From Granulicella cerasi (GTDB taxonomy: Bacteria > Acidobacteriota > Terriglobia > Terriglobales > Acidobacteriaceae), in contig NZ_JAGSYD010000004.1 of the NCBI RefSeq assembly GCF_025685575.1, positions 186,001 through 250,000 on the forward strand: DNA of 64,000 bases, written 5' to 3'. Position numbers and translations under genes: made by a program. The notes under the pieces are model-generated. The model did no database searches, was not told where the DNA came from, and saw nothing but the letters and a program-made list of their open reading frames with translations. Numbering within the stretch: position 1 is the first letter of the stretch; each line of letters begins with the position of its first letter. This document shows positions 33,518-43,970 of this stretch, piece by piece.

Positions 33518-35017
33518 CTAAGGCGTGGCATACAGAGCCGCGGGCAAGTTGAGCTGACGCTCGCTCATGTAGATCGATGGTGTCGCAGAAGTTTGAAGAA
33601 CGGTAATGATCTGCGCGGCACTCCATGCGGGATGCGCCGCTTTGAGCAGCGCAGCGGCACCCGCGAGAAGCGGCGCGGACGCGCTCGTTCCCATCGCCTG
33701 CACGTACGCTACATGGCCGAGACCGAAGCAGCCGAAGCTCTTGCCGGAGGCGGGAAGGCCGTCGGTGGTGTTTGCGATGCCACTGGAACACGCGCCGAAG
33801 ATCCAGCCGCTCGTCGCGTCGTCTGCACCTTCTGGCAATGCGCCTCCGGGGGCTGCGATCGAATTTGGCGCGTTGAAGTTCGCGTAAGAAGCTCGCGCTA
33901 CCGGCCCTGCAGCGCAGATCGCATTGGGCTTAGGGTTTTCGACGCAATCAGCGTTCGTGGTAGCGGTGACTGCGAGAACGCCGCGAGCTTGTGATGGAAG
34001 CTCGATATATCGACCGGTGGAGAGATCGATGCCGTCGTTGCCGGTCGCCGCGATGATCACCGTTCCGGCTTGCTGCGCGGCATAGGTGACGCGGTCGAAG
34101 CTCGTCTTCCAGCCTGCGCCGTCGCCGGTGGTGAGGTCGACGAGCGTGCCAAGCGAAAGCGAGATGACGTCAGCGTGCTGCGCGAGCGCGTCGTTGATGC
34201 CCGTCAGCACCCAGCTCAACAGGCCGCCGGTGTCGCCCGCCTCGCAGGCGGCGAGTGTGCTGCTCTGGCCTATGGCGGGCATTCGCTGCAGAACCTTGAT
34301 GTTGAGTAACGTTGCTTCTGGCGCAACGCCGACGGTTTCTCCGCCGCCGAGAGCGCCAGCGGCGAGGGACGCGACCCAGGTTCCGTGTCCTTGTTGATCC
34401 TGGGGAGATCCGTCATCGCAGGGGCTCGGCAGCGCAGTCTGATCGACCTCACTGAGATTGATAGCAACATTGTTGATGAGGTCTGGGTGATTGCTGTCGA
34501 TGCCTGAGTCCAGTACAGCGATCCGTACACCAGCACCTCGCGTGGAGTTCCACGGGCCCACGCTCGGGCCGCCTGCGATGCTGTTGCCGTAACCCCCTGA
34601 AGCTCGCACGGCCCAGCCTGCCGGAGAGTTGTAGGCAGCGTCGACAGTCGTCGGGTTACTCGAGGACGCGAGGCTACGCCGCGGAGCTCCGATGCTTTCG
34701 ATGAAGGGATGAAGCTCGCGCACACCGCGCACACGAAGTGCGTGACCGCTGACGTAGCGATCGCGGACCACGGCGAGCACTCCGGGCTGCATCCGCATCG
34801 CGGTTGCGGTGATCTGCTCGACGTTGTTGTCGACGGTGAGAATGCTGGCATTCAGGTGCGGCATGTTGCGCAGGCCGCGCGCTCCGAACCATCGCGCATT
34901 CTGCTGCACGAGCGGTAGAGAGGCTGGCTTGTCGTAGAAGACAACGAGCCGTGTCGTCTGTGCGCAGAGCGAGGCAGGCAGCAAAGCAGCGAACAGGAGA
35001 ACGAGACGTTGCAACAT
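33518..35017 (-). CDS. Secreted subtilisin-like (S8) serine protease
   Basis: 499 residues from ATG 35017, chosen because [20 protein letters not shown] is a good signal peptide; an in-frame ATG 15 codons upstream is an alternative. A propeptide-like region (about 20-130) precedes the S8 domain. Its triad is Asp in '[15 protein letters not shown]', His in '[12 protein letters not shown]' and Ser in '[16 protein letters not shown]', with the oxyanion Asn in '[10 protein letters not shown]'. It is probably an exported scavenging protease. It is divergent from the 2-oxoacid dehydrogenase gene across 175 bp. Confidence 0.92.
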   Translation of the reverse strand: MLQRLVLLFAALLPASLCAQTTRLVVFYDKPASLPLVQQNARWFGARGLRNMPHLNASILTVDNNVEQITATAMRMQPGVLAVVRDRYVSGHALRVRGVRELHPFIESIGAPRRSLASSSNPTTVDAAYNSPAGWAVRASGGYGNSIAGGPSVGPWNSTRGAGVRIAVLDSGIDSNHPDLINNVAINLSEVDQTALPSPCDDGSPQDQQGHGTWVASLAAGALGGGETVGVAPEATLLNIKVLQRMPAIGQSSTLAACEAGDTGGLLSWVLTGINDALAQHADVISLSLGTLVDLTTGDGAGWKTSFDRVTYAAQQAGTVIIAATGNDGIDLSTGRYIELPSQARGVLAVTATTNADCVENPKPNAICAAGPVARASYANFNAPNSIAAPGGALPEGADDATSGWIFGACSSGIANTTDGLPASGKSFGCFGLGHVAYVQAMGTSASAPLLAGAAALLKAAHPAWSAAQIITVLQTSATPSIYMSERQLNLPAALYATP

Positions 35018-35192
35018 GCGGAGTGGAACCTCGCGCGATGGTTTCGCGGACGCAGGCTTCATCGGCGATTGCGGTGTGAGGCAGCGGTTGCGCCGAAGCT
35101 TCGGACACAGCTCAAGTTTCCACCGCAGACGCCGAGCCGAAGAGGCCGCGGGACAGGTAAAATCTTTAGTTGCAGCAGGAGGGCTTATCTAC

Positions 35193-37367
35193 GTGGCGCA
35201 GAAGACGATGAAGACAGTAAAAGAGACCGCGAAGAAATCTGCGTCCTATGGTGGGCTGACTCCTGAAGAGCTGATTCGGTTCTATCGGACGATGTACACC
35301 TCACGAAAGGTGGATGATCGCGAGATTCTGCTGAAGCGCCAGCAAAAGATCTTCTTCCAGATTTCGTGCGCGGGACATGAGGCGATTCTCGTGGCCGCGG
35401 GTATGGCGATGAAGCCGGGCTACGACTGGTTCGTGCCGTACTATCGCGATCGCGCGATCTGCCTGGCGCTGGGCAATACGCCGGAAGACCAGTTGCTGCA
35501 GGCGGTGGGAGCGGCGACAGACCCCGCAAGCGGCGGACGCCAGATGCCCTCGCACTGGACGTCGAAGGAACTGCATATTGTTTCGCCGAGCTCGTCGACC
35601 GCGACGCAGTGCTTGCACGCGATTGGTTGCGCGGAAGCCGGACGCTATTACAAGAACCATCCCGACGCGGCGAAGAAGGCCACGGGCGACTATCGCGAGT
35701 TCAAGGATGTGGTGTGGCACGGCGACGAGGTAACGTATGTCTCGATCGGCGAAGGCTCGACCTCGCAGGGTGAGTTCTGGGAGTCGCTGAACACGGCCTC
35801 GAATGCGAAGCTGCCTGTGGTGTATGTGGTCGAGGACAACGGTTATGCGATCTCGACGCCGGTGGAAGCGAATACGCCAGGCGGGAATATCTCCAAGCTG
35901 ATTGCGAACTTCCCGAACTTCCACTTTGCTGAGGTGGATGGCACGGATGCGATCGCGAGCTATGAGGCGATGGTCGAGGCTGTGGCGTATGCTCGCGCAG
36001 GCAAGGGGCCAGCGCTGGTTCATGCACACGTGATTCGCCCTTACTCTCACTCGCTTTCGGATGATGAGCGCAACTACCGCTCTGCCGAAGAGCTCGAGGC
36101 AGATGCTCTGCGTGATCCGATTGCGAAGATGCAGGTGTGGCTGATTCGCGAGGGAATTCTTGATGCGGATGGCGTCAAAGCGCTGGAGCATGAGGTGGAT
36201 GTTGAGGTGCAGGACGCAGCGGACCGCGCGCTTGCAGCTCAGCCTGCGCAGCCTGAGTCGATCTTCGTGCATCAGTACTCGGAAGACTTGAAGCCGACGG
36301 ATGCGATCTTTGCGACCGAGCCGAAGTTTGAAGGCGAAGACCGTACGATGGCGGATCTCATCAACGCCACGCTGCATGACGAGATGCGTCGCGATGAGCG
36401 CATCGTGGTCTTTGGTGAAGATGTTGCCGACGCAACGCGCGATGAGCCGCTGCGCGCGGGCAAACTGAAGGGCAAGGGCGGCGTGTTCAAGCTGACGAGC
36501 GGCTTGCAGAAGGAGTTTGGCAACGATCGTTGCTTTAACTCTCCGCTGGCCGAGGCGAACATTACGGGTCGTGCGATTGGCATGGCTGTACGCGGCCTGA
36601 AGCCGGTGGTGGAGATCCAATTCTTCGACTACATCTGGCCGGCGGTACACCAGATTCGCAATGAACTGAGCGTGATGCGCTGGCGCTCGAACGGAACGTA
36701 CTCTTCGCCGATGGTGATGCGTGTGCCAATTGGCGGCTATCTGACGGGCGGCTCGATCTATCACTCGCAGTCGGGCGAAAGCATCTTCACGCATATCCCG
36801 GGCTTGCGGATTGCGATGCCATCGAATGCGCTGGATGCAGCGGGCTTGTTGCGCACGGCGATTCGTTGCGACGATCCGGTGCTGTTCCTCGAGCACAAGC
36901 GTTTGTACCGCGAGACCTTTGGCCGCGCGCCGTATCCGGGGCCGGAGTATGCAATCCCGTTTGGCAAGGCGAAGATCGTGAAGCCAGGCAGGGACCTCAC
37001 GGTGATCACCTACGGCGCGGTGGTGCCGCGTGCGCTGCAGGCTGCGCAGAAGCTCGAGCGCGAAAAGGGCATCAGCGTTGAGGTGATCGATCTGCGCACG
37101 CTCGCGCCGTATGACTGGGAAGCGATTGCGGAGTCAGTGAAGAAGACGAGCAAGGTGCTGGTCGCGTACGAGGACATGAAGAGCTGGGGCTATGGTGCGG
37201 AGATCGCCGCGCGCATTGGCGATGAGCTCTTCCATGATCTGGATGCGCCGGTGCGTCGCGTCGCAGGTCTTGATACATTTGTGGCGTATCAGCCGATTCT
37301 TGAGGACATCATCCTGCCGCAGCCGGAGCGGATTTATGACGCGATGGCGGAGCTGGCAGCGTTCTAG
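35193..37367 (+). CDS. Fused 2-oxoacid dehydrogenase E1 (alpha-beta), thiamine-dependent
   Basis: 724 residues from GTG 35193, preceded by AGGAGGG. The N-terminal half is the E1-alpha type, with '[16 protein letters not shown]' and a thiamine-diphosphate motif '[15 protein letters not shown]...VEDNGYAIS'; the GEG form resembles branched-chain dehydrogenases. The C-terminal half (about 385 on) is E1-beta: 'VVFGEDVAD', '[37 protein letters not shown]' in pattern, and '[15 protein letters not shown]'. It decarboxylates a 2-oxoacid for transfer to an E2 lipoyl enzyme not present here. The substrate (branched-chain or pyruvate) is undecided. Confidence 0.93.
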   Translation: MAQKTMKTVKETAKKSASYGGLTPEELIRFYRTMYTSRKVDDREILLKRQQKIFFQISCAGHEAILVAAGMAMKPGYDWFVPYYRDRAICLALGNTPEDQLLQAVGAATDPASGGRQMPSHWTSKELHIVSPSSSTATQCLHAIGCAEAGRYYKNHPDAAKKATGDYREFKDVVWHGDEVTYVSIGEGSTSQGEFWESLNTASNAKLPVVYVVEDNGYAISTPVEANTPGGNISKLIANFPNFHFAEVDGTDAIASYEAMVEAVAYARAGKGPALVHAHVIRPYSHSLSDDERNYRSAEELEADALRDPIAKMQVWLIREGILDADGVKALEHEVDVEVQDAADRALAAQPAQPESIFVHQYSEDLKPTDAIFATEPKFEGEDRTMADLINATLHDEMRRDERIVVFGEDVADATRDEPLRAGKLKGKGGVFKLTSGLQKEFGNDRCFNSPLAEANITGRAIGMAVRGLKPVVEIQFFDYIWPAVHQIRNELSVMRWRSNGTYSSPMVMRVPIGGYLTGGSIYHSQSGESIFTHIPGLRIAMPSNALDAAGLLRTAIRCDDPVLFLEHKRLYRETFGRAPYPGPEYAIPFGKAKIVKPGRDLTVITYGAVVPRALQAAQKLEREKGISVEVIDLRTLAPYDWEAIAESVKKTSKVLVAYEDMKSWGYGAEIAARIGDELFHDLDAPVRRVAGLDTFVAYQPILEDIILPQPERIYDAMAELAAF

Positions 37368-37423
37368 TTGGAGATCGCGCCTGTGTTCAGGTCGCGATGA
37401 TCCTAACAAGATGTCAGAAGTGC

Positions 37424-37453
37424 AAAGGCCGCTGAGTGATCAGCGGCCTTTCT
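37424..37453. terminator. Bidirectional terminator between the E1 gene and malate synthase
   Basis: A perfect 12-bp inverted repeat, AAAGGCCGCTGA / TCAGCGGCCTTT (37424-37435 and 37440-37451), with a 4-base loop. It lies between two convergent genes and can serve both. Confidence 0.88.
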
Positions 37454-37455
37454 GT

Positions 37456-39060
37456 TTATGCGGTGTAGATCTCGTTATCCAGCACTCGCGCATAGGCGGG
37501 AGTGGTGAGGAAGTCCTGGAACTTAGGCGTCTTGATGAGTTCGCGCATCAGGAAGGCGGCATGCTCGTAGGCCTCGTAGCGGGCTTGCGGATAGGCTGTT
37601 TTGGCCTGCGCGAGTTCGGCGTCGATGTACTCGTCGCAAAGCTCTGCGGTGACCGCACGGCCATCTTCGAGCTTTGCATGATGATGCACCCACTGCCAGA
37701 GCTGTGCGCGTGAGATCTCCGCTGTGGCGGCGTCTTCCATGAGGTTGAAGAGCGGGACGCAGCCGATGCCGCGCAGCCATGCTTCTACATAGCCGAGACC
37801 GACAGCCACGTTCTGCTTCAGGCCTGCTTCCGTGATCGTGCCGGCCGGAACCTCAAGCAGTTCAGCAGCGGTGACGGCGAACTCCGGCGTCTGCTTGGTG
37901 ATCTGGTTCGGCGTGGGCATGATGCGGTCGAAGACTTCCATCGCCACGGGCACGAGCGCCGGATGCGCGACCCACGTGCCGTCATGGCCGTTGGTGGCTT
38001 CGCGCTCCTTGTCAGCACGCACGCCCGCGATGGCCTTTTCGTTCGCCTCCGCGTCCGATTTGATCGGGATGAGCGCGCTCATGCCGCCCATAGCGTGGAC
38101 ATTGCGACGGTGGCAGGTCTTGATGCAGAGCTTGGAGTACTTGCTCATGAAGGGCGTCGCCATCGTAACCTGCGAGCGGTCGGGGAGAAGTATTGTCTCG
38201 TCAGCGGCGAGCTTCTTGATGAAGCTGAAGATGTAATCCCAGCGGCCGCAGTTGAGACCGGCAGAGTGCTCGCGTAGCTCGTAGAGGAACTCGTCCATCT
38301 CGAAGGTAGCGAGGATGGTTTCGATCAGGCACGTGGCCTTGATGGAGCCTTGCGGCACGCCGAGCATCTCTTGCGCGCGCACAAAGATCGAGTTCCAAAG
38401 GCGTGCTTCGAGGTGTGACTCCATCTTCGGCAGATAGAAGTAGGGACCGGTGCCGCGCGAGAGCGCTTCCTTGGCGTTATGGAAGAAGTAGAGCGCGAAG
38501 TCGAAGATGGAACCGCTCATGTATTCGCCGTCGACGAGGACGTGGCGCTCTTCCATGTGCCATCCGCGGCAACGGACGAAGAGTACAGCCGTCTCCGGCT
38601 TGAGCGCGTAGTCCTTGCCGTTGTTGGCGTCGTGGAAGGTGATGGTGCGGCGCACGGCGTCGCGGAGGTTGAGTTGGCCGTCGAGCAGGTTCTCCCACGT
38701 GGGTGTGGAAGAGTCTTCGAAGTCAGCCATGAAGACCTTCGCGCCGGAGTTCAGCGCGTTGATGATCATCTTGCGATCGACGGGGCCGGTGATCTCGACG
38801 CGCCGGTCGAGGATGTCGGCAGGCAGAGGGGCGACGGTCCACTCGGATTCGCGGATGTGCGCGGTCTCGGGAAGGAAGTCCGGGAGTTCGCCAGCGTCGA
38901 TGCGCGCCTGGCGCGCCACGCGGTTCTCGAGAAGCTGCTTGCGCGTTGCGTTGAACTCACGCTGAAGAGCAACCGCAAACTCAAGGGCTTCGGGCGTGAG
39001 GATCTCAGCGTATTTGTCGGCAGTGGTGGCGTGAAGTTCGACGCCTGCGGGGAGAGACAT
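37456..39060 (-). CDS. aceB: Malate synthase A
   Basis: A 534-residue malate synthase of the A type, which condenses glyoxylate with acetyl-CoA to give malate. Motifs are '[15 protein letters not shown]' (metal/active-site region), '[15 protein letters not shown]' with the catalytic Arg, and '[18 protein letters not shown]', the family signature. A C-terminal acid/base Asp is expected near the end ('[12 protein letters not shown]'). No isocitrate lyase is in the window; the nearby glcDEF genes can supply glyoxylate. It lies 20 bp downstream of the FAH-family gene on the same strand. Confidence 0.96.
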   Translation of the reverse strand: MSLPAGVELHATTADKYAEILTPEALEFAVALQREFNATRKQLLENRVARQARIDAGELPDFLPETAHIRESEWTVAPLPADILDRRVEITGPVDRKMIINALNSGAKVFMADFEDSSTPTWENLLDGQLNLRDAVRRTITFHDANNGKDYALKPETAVLFVRCRGWHMEERHVLVDGEYMSGSIFDFALYFFHNAKEALSRGTGPYFYLPKMESHLEARLWNSIFVRAQEMLGVPQGSIKATCLIETILATFEMDEFLYELREHSAGLNCGRWDYIFSFIKKLAADETILLPDRSQVTMATPFMSKYSKLCIKTCHRRNVHAMGGMSALIPIKSDAEANEKAIAGVRADKEREATNGHDGTWVAHPALVPVAMEVFDRIMPTPNQITKQTPEFAVTAAELLEVPAGTITEAGLKQNVAVGLGYVEAWLRGIGCVPLFNLMEDAATAEISRAQLWQWVHHHAKLEDGRAVTAELCDEYIDAELAQAKTAYPQARYEAYEHAAFLMRELIKTPKFQDFLTTPAYARVLDNEIYTA

Positions 39061-39080
39061 AGCGACCTCGTTTTGGGGAG

Positions 39081-39848
39081 TTAGGCGAACTTCAGATCGA
39101 CAGAGTCAGCGTGCGTGAACTTCGCTTCGACGGTGGAGCCAGCGCTGGCAGGTTCATTGCCGGTCCACGAACCTGTCGTGATCCACTGGCCCTTCTTCAG
39201 GCCGCCGGTGCGCTTGGCGCCTTCATTCGCAAGCCAAGGCAGGAGCTTGAGCAAATCACCGGATGTGTTGGAGCCGGTGCGCTCGACGCGTACAGCGCTA
39301 TCGACAACGAGCGTTACGACCTCGGTATTCCAGTCGATGGATTGCCAGTCCGCGATGGCCGGGCCGTAGACGAAGCCGCCGTGCATCTGGATGTCTGCGA
39401 AGGCTGCGAGGCGTGTGGCCTTCGTCGGATCTTCAAACGCTGCTTCGAGCACTTCGATGGCGGGGTGGCATGAGGCCATAGCCGCAAGAGCTTCTTCGCG
39501 CGAATAAGGCTGCTCGCGCGGCGGAAGATCCTCGCCGACGAGGAAAGCGATCTCAGCCTCAAGACCTCGATAGCGCCAGCGCGCACCGGTGAGAGTCGAT
39601 CCTGAGGCGGAGATCCACGCGAGGGGCATCGGTGCGAACACGGGAGTGGCTTCGGGAGTCGGCGCGCCTACTTTCCATCCGCCGATCTCGCCAAAGGCTT
39701 CGGCGATTTTGTCCTGCACGAAGTAGGCCTCGTCCATGTCCGCGGGGATAAGGTCTGCGGGCAAGTCGGTGAGCGTCTTGCCGGTGCGGCGTGCGTCGAG
39801 CAACACGTCGGCGGTCTTGGTGAGAATAGCTTCGCGATCTCCGGTCAT
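39081..39848 (-). CDS. Fumarylacetoacetase/2-keto-4-pentenoate hydratase-family enzyme
   Basis: 255 residues from ATG 39848, preferred because AAGGAG precedes it; the frame is open 12 codons further up. The FAH fold shows a metal-binding '[16 protein letters not shown]', '[15 protein letters not shown]' and '[12 protein letters not shown]'. This subgroup includes hydratases, decarboxylases and oxaloacetate-type decarboxylases acting on 2-oxoacids, so the substrate is not fixed. Its place between glcF and malate synthase suggests a role linked to glyoxylate or small oxoacids, by inference. Confidence 0.8.
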   Translation of the reverse strand: MTGDREAILTKTADVLLDARRTGKTLTDLPADLIPADMDEAYFVQDKIAEAFGEIGGWKVGAPTPEATPVFAPMPLAWISASGSTLTGARWRYRGLEAEIAFLVGEDLPPREQPYSREEALAAMASCHPAIEVLEAAFEDPTKATRLAAFADIQMHGGFVYGPAIADWQSIDWNTEVVTLVVDSAVRVERTGSNTSGDLLKLLPWLANEGAKRTGGLKKGQWITTGSWTGNEPASAGSTVEAKFTHADSVDLKFA

Positions 39849-39892
39849 CGGTGTAACTCCTTCTGTCAGTCTTTCAGTTTGCATGAGGGATG

Positions 39893-41260
39893 CTATGCGC
39901 GTCGACCTGCGAGCAACTCTTCTCGTGAGATGCCGCGCAGAGCGGCGTCGAGAATTTCTACGGTGTGGAAAGTGGGCAACTCGGCGTGGCCATTACGACG
40001 CAGCGATGCTGCGAGTTGCAACAGGCAGCCGGGATTTGCGCTGACGAGGGCTTCCGCTTCTGTGGCGAGGACGTTTGCCGCCTTGCGGTCGCCGAGTTCT
40101 GCAGCGGTCTCGGGATAGAGCAGGTTATAGACGCCGGCGGAGCCGCAGCAGAGATTGCCATCGGCGATCTCGCGAAGGTCGAGCGACGGGATGGACTGCA
40201 GCAGCGCGCGCGGAGGAGTGAAGATCCCCTGCGCGTGACGAAGGTGGCATGCATCGTGGTACGCGATGCGGATCGGCAGCGCATGGAACTCGGGCTTATC
40301 GTTCAGCGGCGAGAGCAACTCGGAGATGTCGCGGCAGCTTGCGGAGAACTTCGCCGCGCGTGCGGCCCATGTGGCGTCGTCGCGCAGCAGATGGCCGTAC
40401 TCCTTCATCGTCGAGCCGCATCCCGCAGCGTTGATCACAATGAACTCAGCACCGGTGGATTCGAACTTTTCGATGAGGCGCTTGGCGTAGGCATGAGCTT
40501 CTTCCTCCAGTCCGGAGTGGACGAGGAGCGCGCCGCAGCAGCCTTGCGATTCGGGGATGACGACCTCGTAGCCGAAGGCGGTGAGGACGCGAATGGTGGC
40601 GCGATTGACGTGGTCGAAGTAGGCGTCTTGCACGCAGCCGGTGAGCATCGCGACGCGAGTGCGCATGGCTGCTGTGGTGGCGGCATTCTTCGTGGGCAGC
40701 GAATGAATGGGGTTCAGCGGAACGGTCGGGAGCAGCGCGTCCATCGCGGCAAGGCGTGCGGGCAGAAGCTTGAGCAAACCGCTCTTGCGCATGAGCGATT
40801 GCAGACCGGTACGTTGATAGATCGCGAGCGGCACGCCGAGCGAACGCAGGCGCTTCGGATGCGAGAAGGTTGCAAACAGCATCTTGCGGAAGAGGCGATC
40901 TGCAAAGGTGCGGGGGATATTTCGTTCAACCTGGCCGCGCGTGTCTTCGATCAGCTTGTTGTACTCAACGCCCGAGGGGCAGGCCGTCATGCAGCTCATG
41001 CAGCCGAGACAGTGGTCCATGTGTTGCTGGAAGGTTTCATCCAGCGGCGCCTCGCCTTGCGCGGCCTTGCGCATCATCCAGATGCGTCCGCGCGGGGAGT
41101 CCATCTCGTCCTGCCAGAGCGTGTAAGTGGGGCACGCAGGCAGGCAGAAGCCGCAATGGACGCAGGTGTCCATGACGGATTTTTCCGGCGGATGGATCGC
41201 GTCGAAGGCCGAAGGCTTGATGCTGACGAGCGTCTGCGGAGCTGTACCTGTGGAGTCCAT
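39893..41260 (-). CDS. glcF: Glycolate oxidase iron-sulfur subunit GlcF
   Basis: A 455-residue protein with two [4Fe-4S] ferredoxin motifs: 'CVHCGFCLPACPTY' near residue 32 and 'CLGCMSCMTACPSG' near 90. Two CCG domains follow, the cysteine pairs being in 'GCCGALLVHSG' and 'LCCGSAGVYN'. It transfers electrons from the GlcD/GlcE flavoprotein to the membrane chain. The start codon ATG 41260 overlaps the glcE stop by one base. No membrane anchor is visible. Confidence 0.95.
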   Translation of the reverse strand: MDSTGTAPQTLVSIKPSAFDAIHPPEKSVMDTCVHCGFCLPACPTYTLWQDEMDSPRGRIWMMRKAAQGEAPLDETFQQHMDHCLGCMSCMTACPSGVEYNKLIEDTRGQVERNIPRTFADRLFRKMLFATFSHPKRLRSLGVPLAIYQRTGLQSLMRKSGLLKLLPARLAAMDALLPTVPLNPIHSLPTKNAATTAAMRTRVAMLTGCVQDAYFDHVNRATIRVLTAFGYEVVIPESQGCCGALLVHSGLEEEAHAYAKRLIEKFESTGAEFIVINAAGCGSTMKEYGHLLRDDATWAARAAKFSASCRDISELLSPLNDKPEFHALPIRIAYHDACHLRHAQGIFTPPRALLQSIPSLDLREIADGNLCCGSAGVYNLLYPETAAELGDRKAANVLATEAEALVSANPGCLLQLAASLRRNGHAELPTFHTVEILDAALRGISREELLAGRRA

Positions 41261-42477
41261 CAGATGCCTCCTACGAAGGAGCCGGGGTTCAGTAACCGGT
41301 CGGCGTCAAACTCTTTTTTGACGGCACGCATGACGTCGATGGCTTGCGGCGCGATGCCCCAGGTGTCGATGAGTTCTGGCAGCCAGCCGCGACGCACGAC
41401 GACTACATTGCCGCCCGAAGAGCGTAGCCGCGCGCGAAGGTCTTCGACGATAGCGACTGTGGTTTCGGGAGGCGCTTCGCAGACGAGCGTGATGATGCCG
41501 ACGGGATCGACGACCGCGCGGATGCTGTGGTCGGGCTGCTGTGCGAGTTGCGCAAGTCCTGCGAGGATGGCAGCGAGCTTCGCCGGAAGCGCCGTGATCT
41601 TCAGGATCGAGGCTTCGCCGCGTGTGGCGAGGATCTCATCGCGGATTTGCCATACCTGTGGCGCGGCCGGCTCCATCGCGATGTCTCCCGCGAGGGCCAG
41701 CAGACGCTGCGTATGTTCGGCGAGGACTGAGTCGTTTGAGGCGAGCTCGATATCGAGCGCGAACGCGGTGCTCTCGTTGCGCATCTGCATGCGCTCCACG
41801 GCGAGCTGTTGAGCCAGAGCGGCCTTCATCACATCGGCCAGCGCTAAAGCATCATGCGAGCGCAGCGTGAAACTGGCAGCATTGATCGGCTGCGGATGCA
41901 GGCGGAAGCTGGCTTCGGTGATGATGCCGAGCGTGCCGAAAGAACCGATGAGGAGCTTCGGCAGATCGTACCCTGCGACATTCTTCACGACCTTGCCACC
42001 GGAGCGCGCAATGGTGCCGTCTGCAAGCACGATGGTGACGCCGAGGACAAGATCGCGGAGCGAGCCGTACTTGAGGCGCAGGAGACCGCTGTCATTTGTC
42101 GCGAGGATGCCGCCGACGGTTGCACTTTGTGGCGCAAAGGCATCGAGCGCGACGCGCTGATGATGCTCAGCGAGATGTTCTTCGAGCACCGCCCATGTGG
42201 TGCCCGCGCCGACGGTGCAGGTGAGGTCCTGCCAGATGTGCTCACGAATGCCCGCGAGGTTCGCGGTACTGATCGTGATGTCGGCATCGACAGGATTGCT
42301 CCAGCCGAGCTTAGTCGCGCCACCTTGCGTGCGCACAATCAGCTGTTCGCGCGCAGCGATTTTCATCACGGCGGAGACGTGATCGGTACTGAGTGGCGCG
42401 ATCGTGTCGGGTCCTGCAAAGGGTGCGCCTGCAGCCTGTTCGAGTTCGTTGCGAAGAGTGTCGGTGAGTGCGCGCAT
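41260..42477 (-). CDS. glcE: Glycolate oxidase FAD-binding subunit GlcE
   Basis: A 405-residue FAD_binding_4 protein. The PCMH-type FAD domain includes 'CTVGAGTTWAVLEEHLAEH', 'ATVGGILATNDSGLLRLKYGSLRDLVLG' in pattern and 'GGKVVKNVAGYDLPKLLIGSFGTLGIITEA'. It is shorter than GlcD and matches the GlcE type. With GlcD and GlcF it oxidises glycolate to glyoxylate. The start overlaps the glcD stop by one base (TAATG). Confidence 0.93.
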   Translation of the reverse strand: MRALTDTLRNELEQAAGAPFAGPDTIAPLSTDHVSAVMKIAAREQLIVRTQGGATKLGWSNPVDADITISTANLAGIREHIWQDLTCTVGAGTTWAVLEEHLAEHHQRVALDAFAPQSATVGGILATNDSGLLRLKYGSLRDLVLGVTIVLADGTIARSGGKVVKNVAGYDLPKLLIGSFGTLGIITEASFRLHPQPINAASFTLRSHDALALADVMKAALAQQLAVERMQMRNESTAFALDIELASNDSVLAEHTQRLLALAGDIAMEPAAPQVWQIRDEILATRGEASILKITALPAKLAAILAGLAQLAQQPDHSIRAVVDPVGIITLVCEAPPETTVAIVEDLRARLRSSGGNVVVVRRGWLPELIDTWGIAPQAIDVMRAVKKEFDADRLLNPGSFVGGI

Positions 42478-43967
42478 TAGAAAATCTCCGCGATGCCCGC
42501 AGTGACAAGCGGGTGTTCGCGATGGGGTCCGTTGTGTCGCTCGCCGCAGAGGCGAGGCGTGGGAAAGAGCTTCTCGGGGTTCGCGAGCTCGTGCGGATCG
42601 AAGGCGTGGCGGACGCGTTGCATGACGGCAAGGTCAGGCTGCGCGTACATGTAGCTCATCTCGCATTGCTTCTCGCGTCCAACGCCGTGCTCCCCGGTGA
42701 TGGATCCGCCTGCGTCGACGCAGAGGCGGAGGAGTTGATAAGAGACGTCGAGAGCGCGGGCTTCTTCGCCAGCGATCGAGCCATCGTAGAGCACCATCGG
42801 ATGCAGGTTGCCGTCGCCGGCATGGAAGACGTTGGCGATGCGGAGACCAGTGGCCTTGCTGAGTGCATCGAACTGCGCGAGTACGCGCGGCAGAGCGGTG
42901 CGGGGGATCACGCCGTCCTGCACGATGTAGTTCGGCGAGACGCGACCCATGGCGGCGAAGGCGGCCTTGCGGCCCTTCCACACGACAGCGCGCTCAGCAT
43001 CACTCTGCGCGAGTCGTTGCTCGGCAGCGCTGTTCTTTGCGGCGAGTTCGCGGACGCTTTGCATTTGCGCATTCACTTCGGCGGTGGGGCCATCGAGCTC
43101 GACGAGCAACAGGGCCTCGCAGTCTGGATAGCCAGCGTGCACAGCAGCCTCGCTCGCCACAATGCTGGTGTGGTCCATGATCTCCATCGCGGAGGCGAGG
43201 ATGCCGCTGGCGATGACATCGGAGACGGTTTGTGCGGCGGCGCCGATGTTGTCGAAGGCTGCGAGCAGCGTCTGCACGGTCTCGGGCTTGCGCACGATGC
43301 GTAGCACCACGCTGGTAACGACGCCGAGTGTACCTTCGCTGCCGACAAAGGTGCCGAGCAGGTCGTAGCCGGGTTCGTTGACAACGCCATGCTCGCTGCC
43401 GAGCCAGGTGAGTTCGCCGGTGGGCAGGACGACCTCGCAGCCGAGGACGTGCGTGGAGGTGAAGCCGTACTTGAGGCAGTGCGCGCCGCCGGCGTTTTCG
43501 GCGACGTTGCCGCCGAGTGTACAGACCGTTTGGGATGACGGATCGGGGGCGAAGAAGTAGCCGCGATGCTTCACCGCTTCGGTGACCTGTGAGTTCGTCA
43601 CGCCAGGCTCGGCGAAGACGCGTTCGTTATCGAAGTCCACGGAAAGGATGCGGTTCATGCGGGCGAGTCCGATGACGACGCAGCCTTCGGTGGGCAGCGC
43701 TCCACCGCTCAAGCCCGTGCCCGCGCCGCGCGAGACGAAGGGGATGCGGTGTTGGTGGCAGAGGCGCACGATCGCTTGCACCTCGGCGGTGGTGCGTGGG
43801 AGCGTGACGGCTCCGGGCACGGCGCGGAAGTTGGTGAGGCCGTCGCACTCGTAGGTCTGACGCTGCGCTTCATCGAGGATGAGGCCGGTGCCGAGCACGC
43901 GCGAAAGCTCCGCGAGCATGGCTGCGGGGATCGTGATCGTCGGAGCCGGTGCGGTGGGTGTGAGCAT
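42477..43967 (-). CDS. glcD: Glycolate oxidase subunit GlcD
   Basis: A 496-residue flavoprotein of the glycolate/D-lactate dehydrogenase family. The FAD domain has 'PFVSRGAGTGLSGGALPTEG', 'TLGGNVAENAGGAHCLKYG' and 'GSEGTLGVVTSVVLRIV'. The C-terminal FAD-oxidase domain ends 'GEHGVGREK'. It is the catalytic subunit, and glcE and glcF follow with one-base overlaps. The start at 43967 lies 3 bp past the YmdB-type gene's stop, so that gene may be part of the same transcript. Confidence 0.94.
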   Translation of the reverse strand: MLTPTAPAPTITIPAAMLAELSRVLGTGLILDEAQRQTYECDGLTNFRAVPGAVTLPRTTAEVQAIVRLCHQHRIPFVSRGAGTGLSGGALPTEGCVVIGLARMNRILSVDFDNERVFAEPGVTNSQVTEAVKHRGYFFAPDPSSQTVCTLGGNVAENAGGAHCLKYGFTSTHVLGCEVVLPTGELTWLGSEHGVVNEPGYDLLGTFVGSEGTLGVVTSVVLRIVRKPETVQTLLAAFDNIGAAAQTVSDVIASGILASAMEIMDHTSIVASEAAVHAGYPDCEALLLVELDGPTAEVNAQMQSVRELAAKNSAAEQRLAQSDAERAVVWKGRKAAFAAMGRVSPNYIVQDGVIPRTALPRVLAQFDALSKATGLRIANVFHAGDGNLHPMVLYDGSIAGEEARALDVSYQLLRLCVDAGGSITGEHGVGREKQCEMSYMYAQPDLAVMQRVRHAFDPHELANPEKLFPTPRLCGERHNGPHREHPLVTAGIAEIF

Positions 43968-43970
43968 GGC

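Noticed and set aside
35301..36896. 531-codon minus-strand open frame opposite the E1 gene
   Set aside because: Antisense shadow with Arg/His-rich translation; the E1 fusion on the plus strand is unambiguous.
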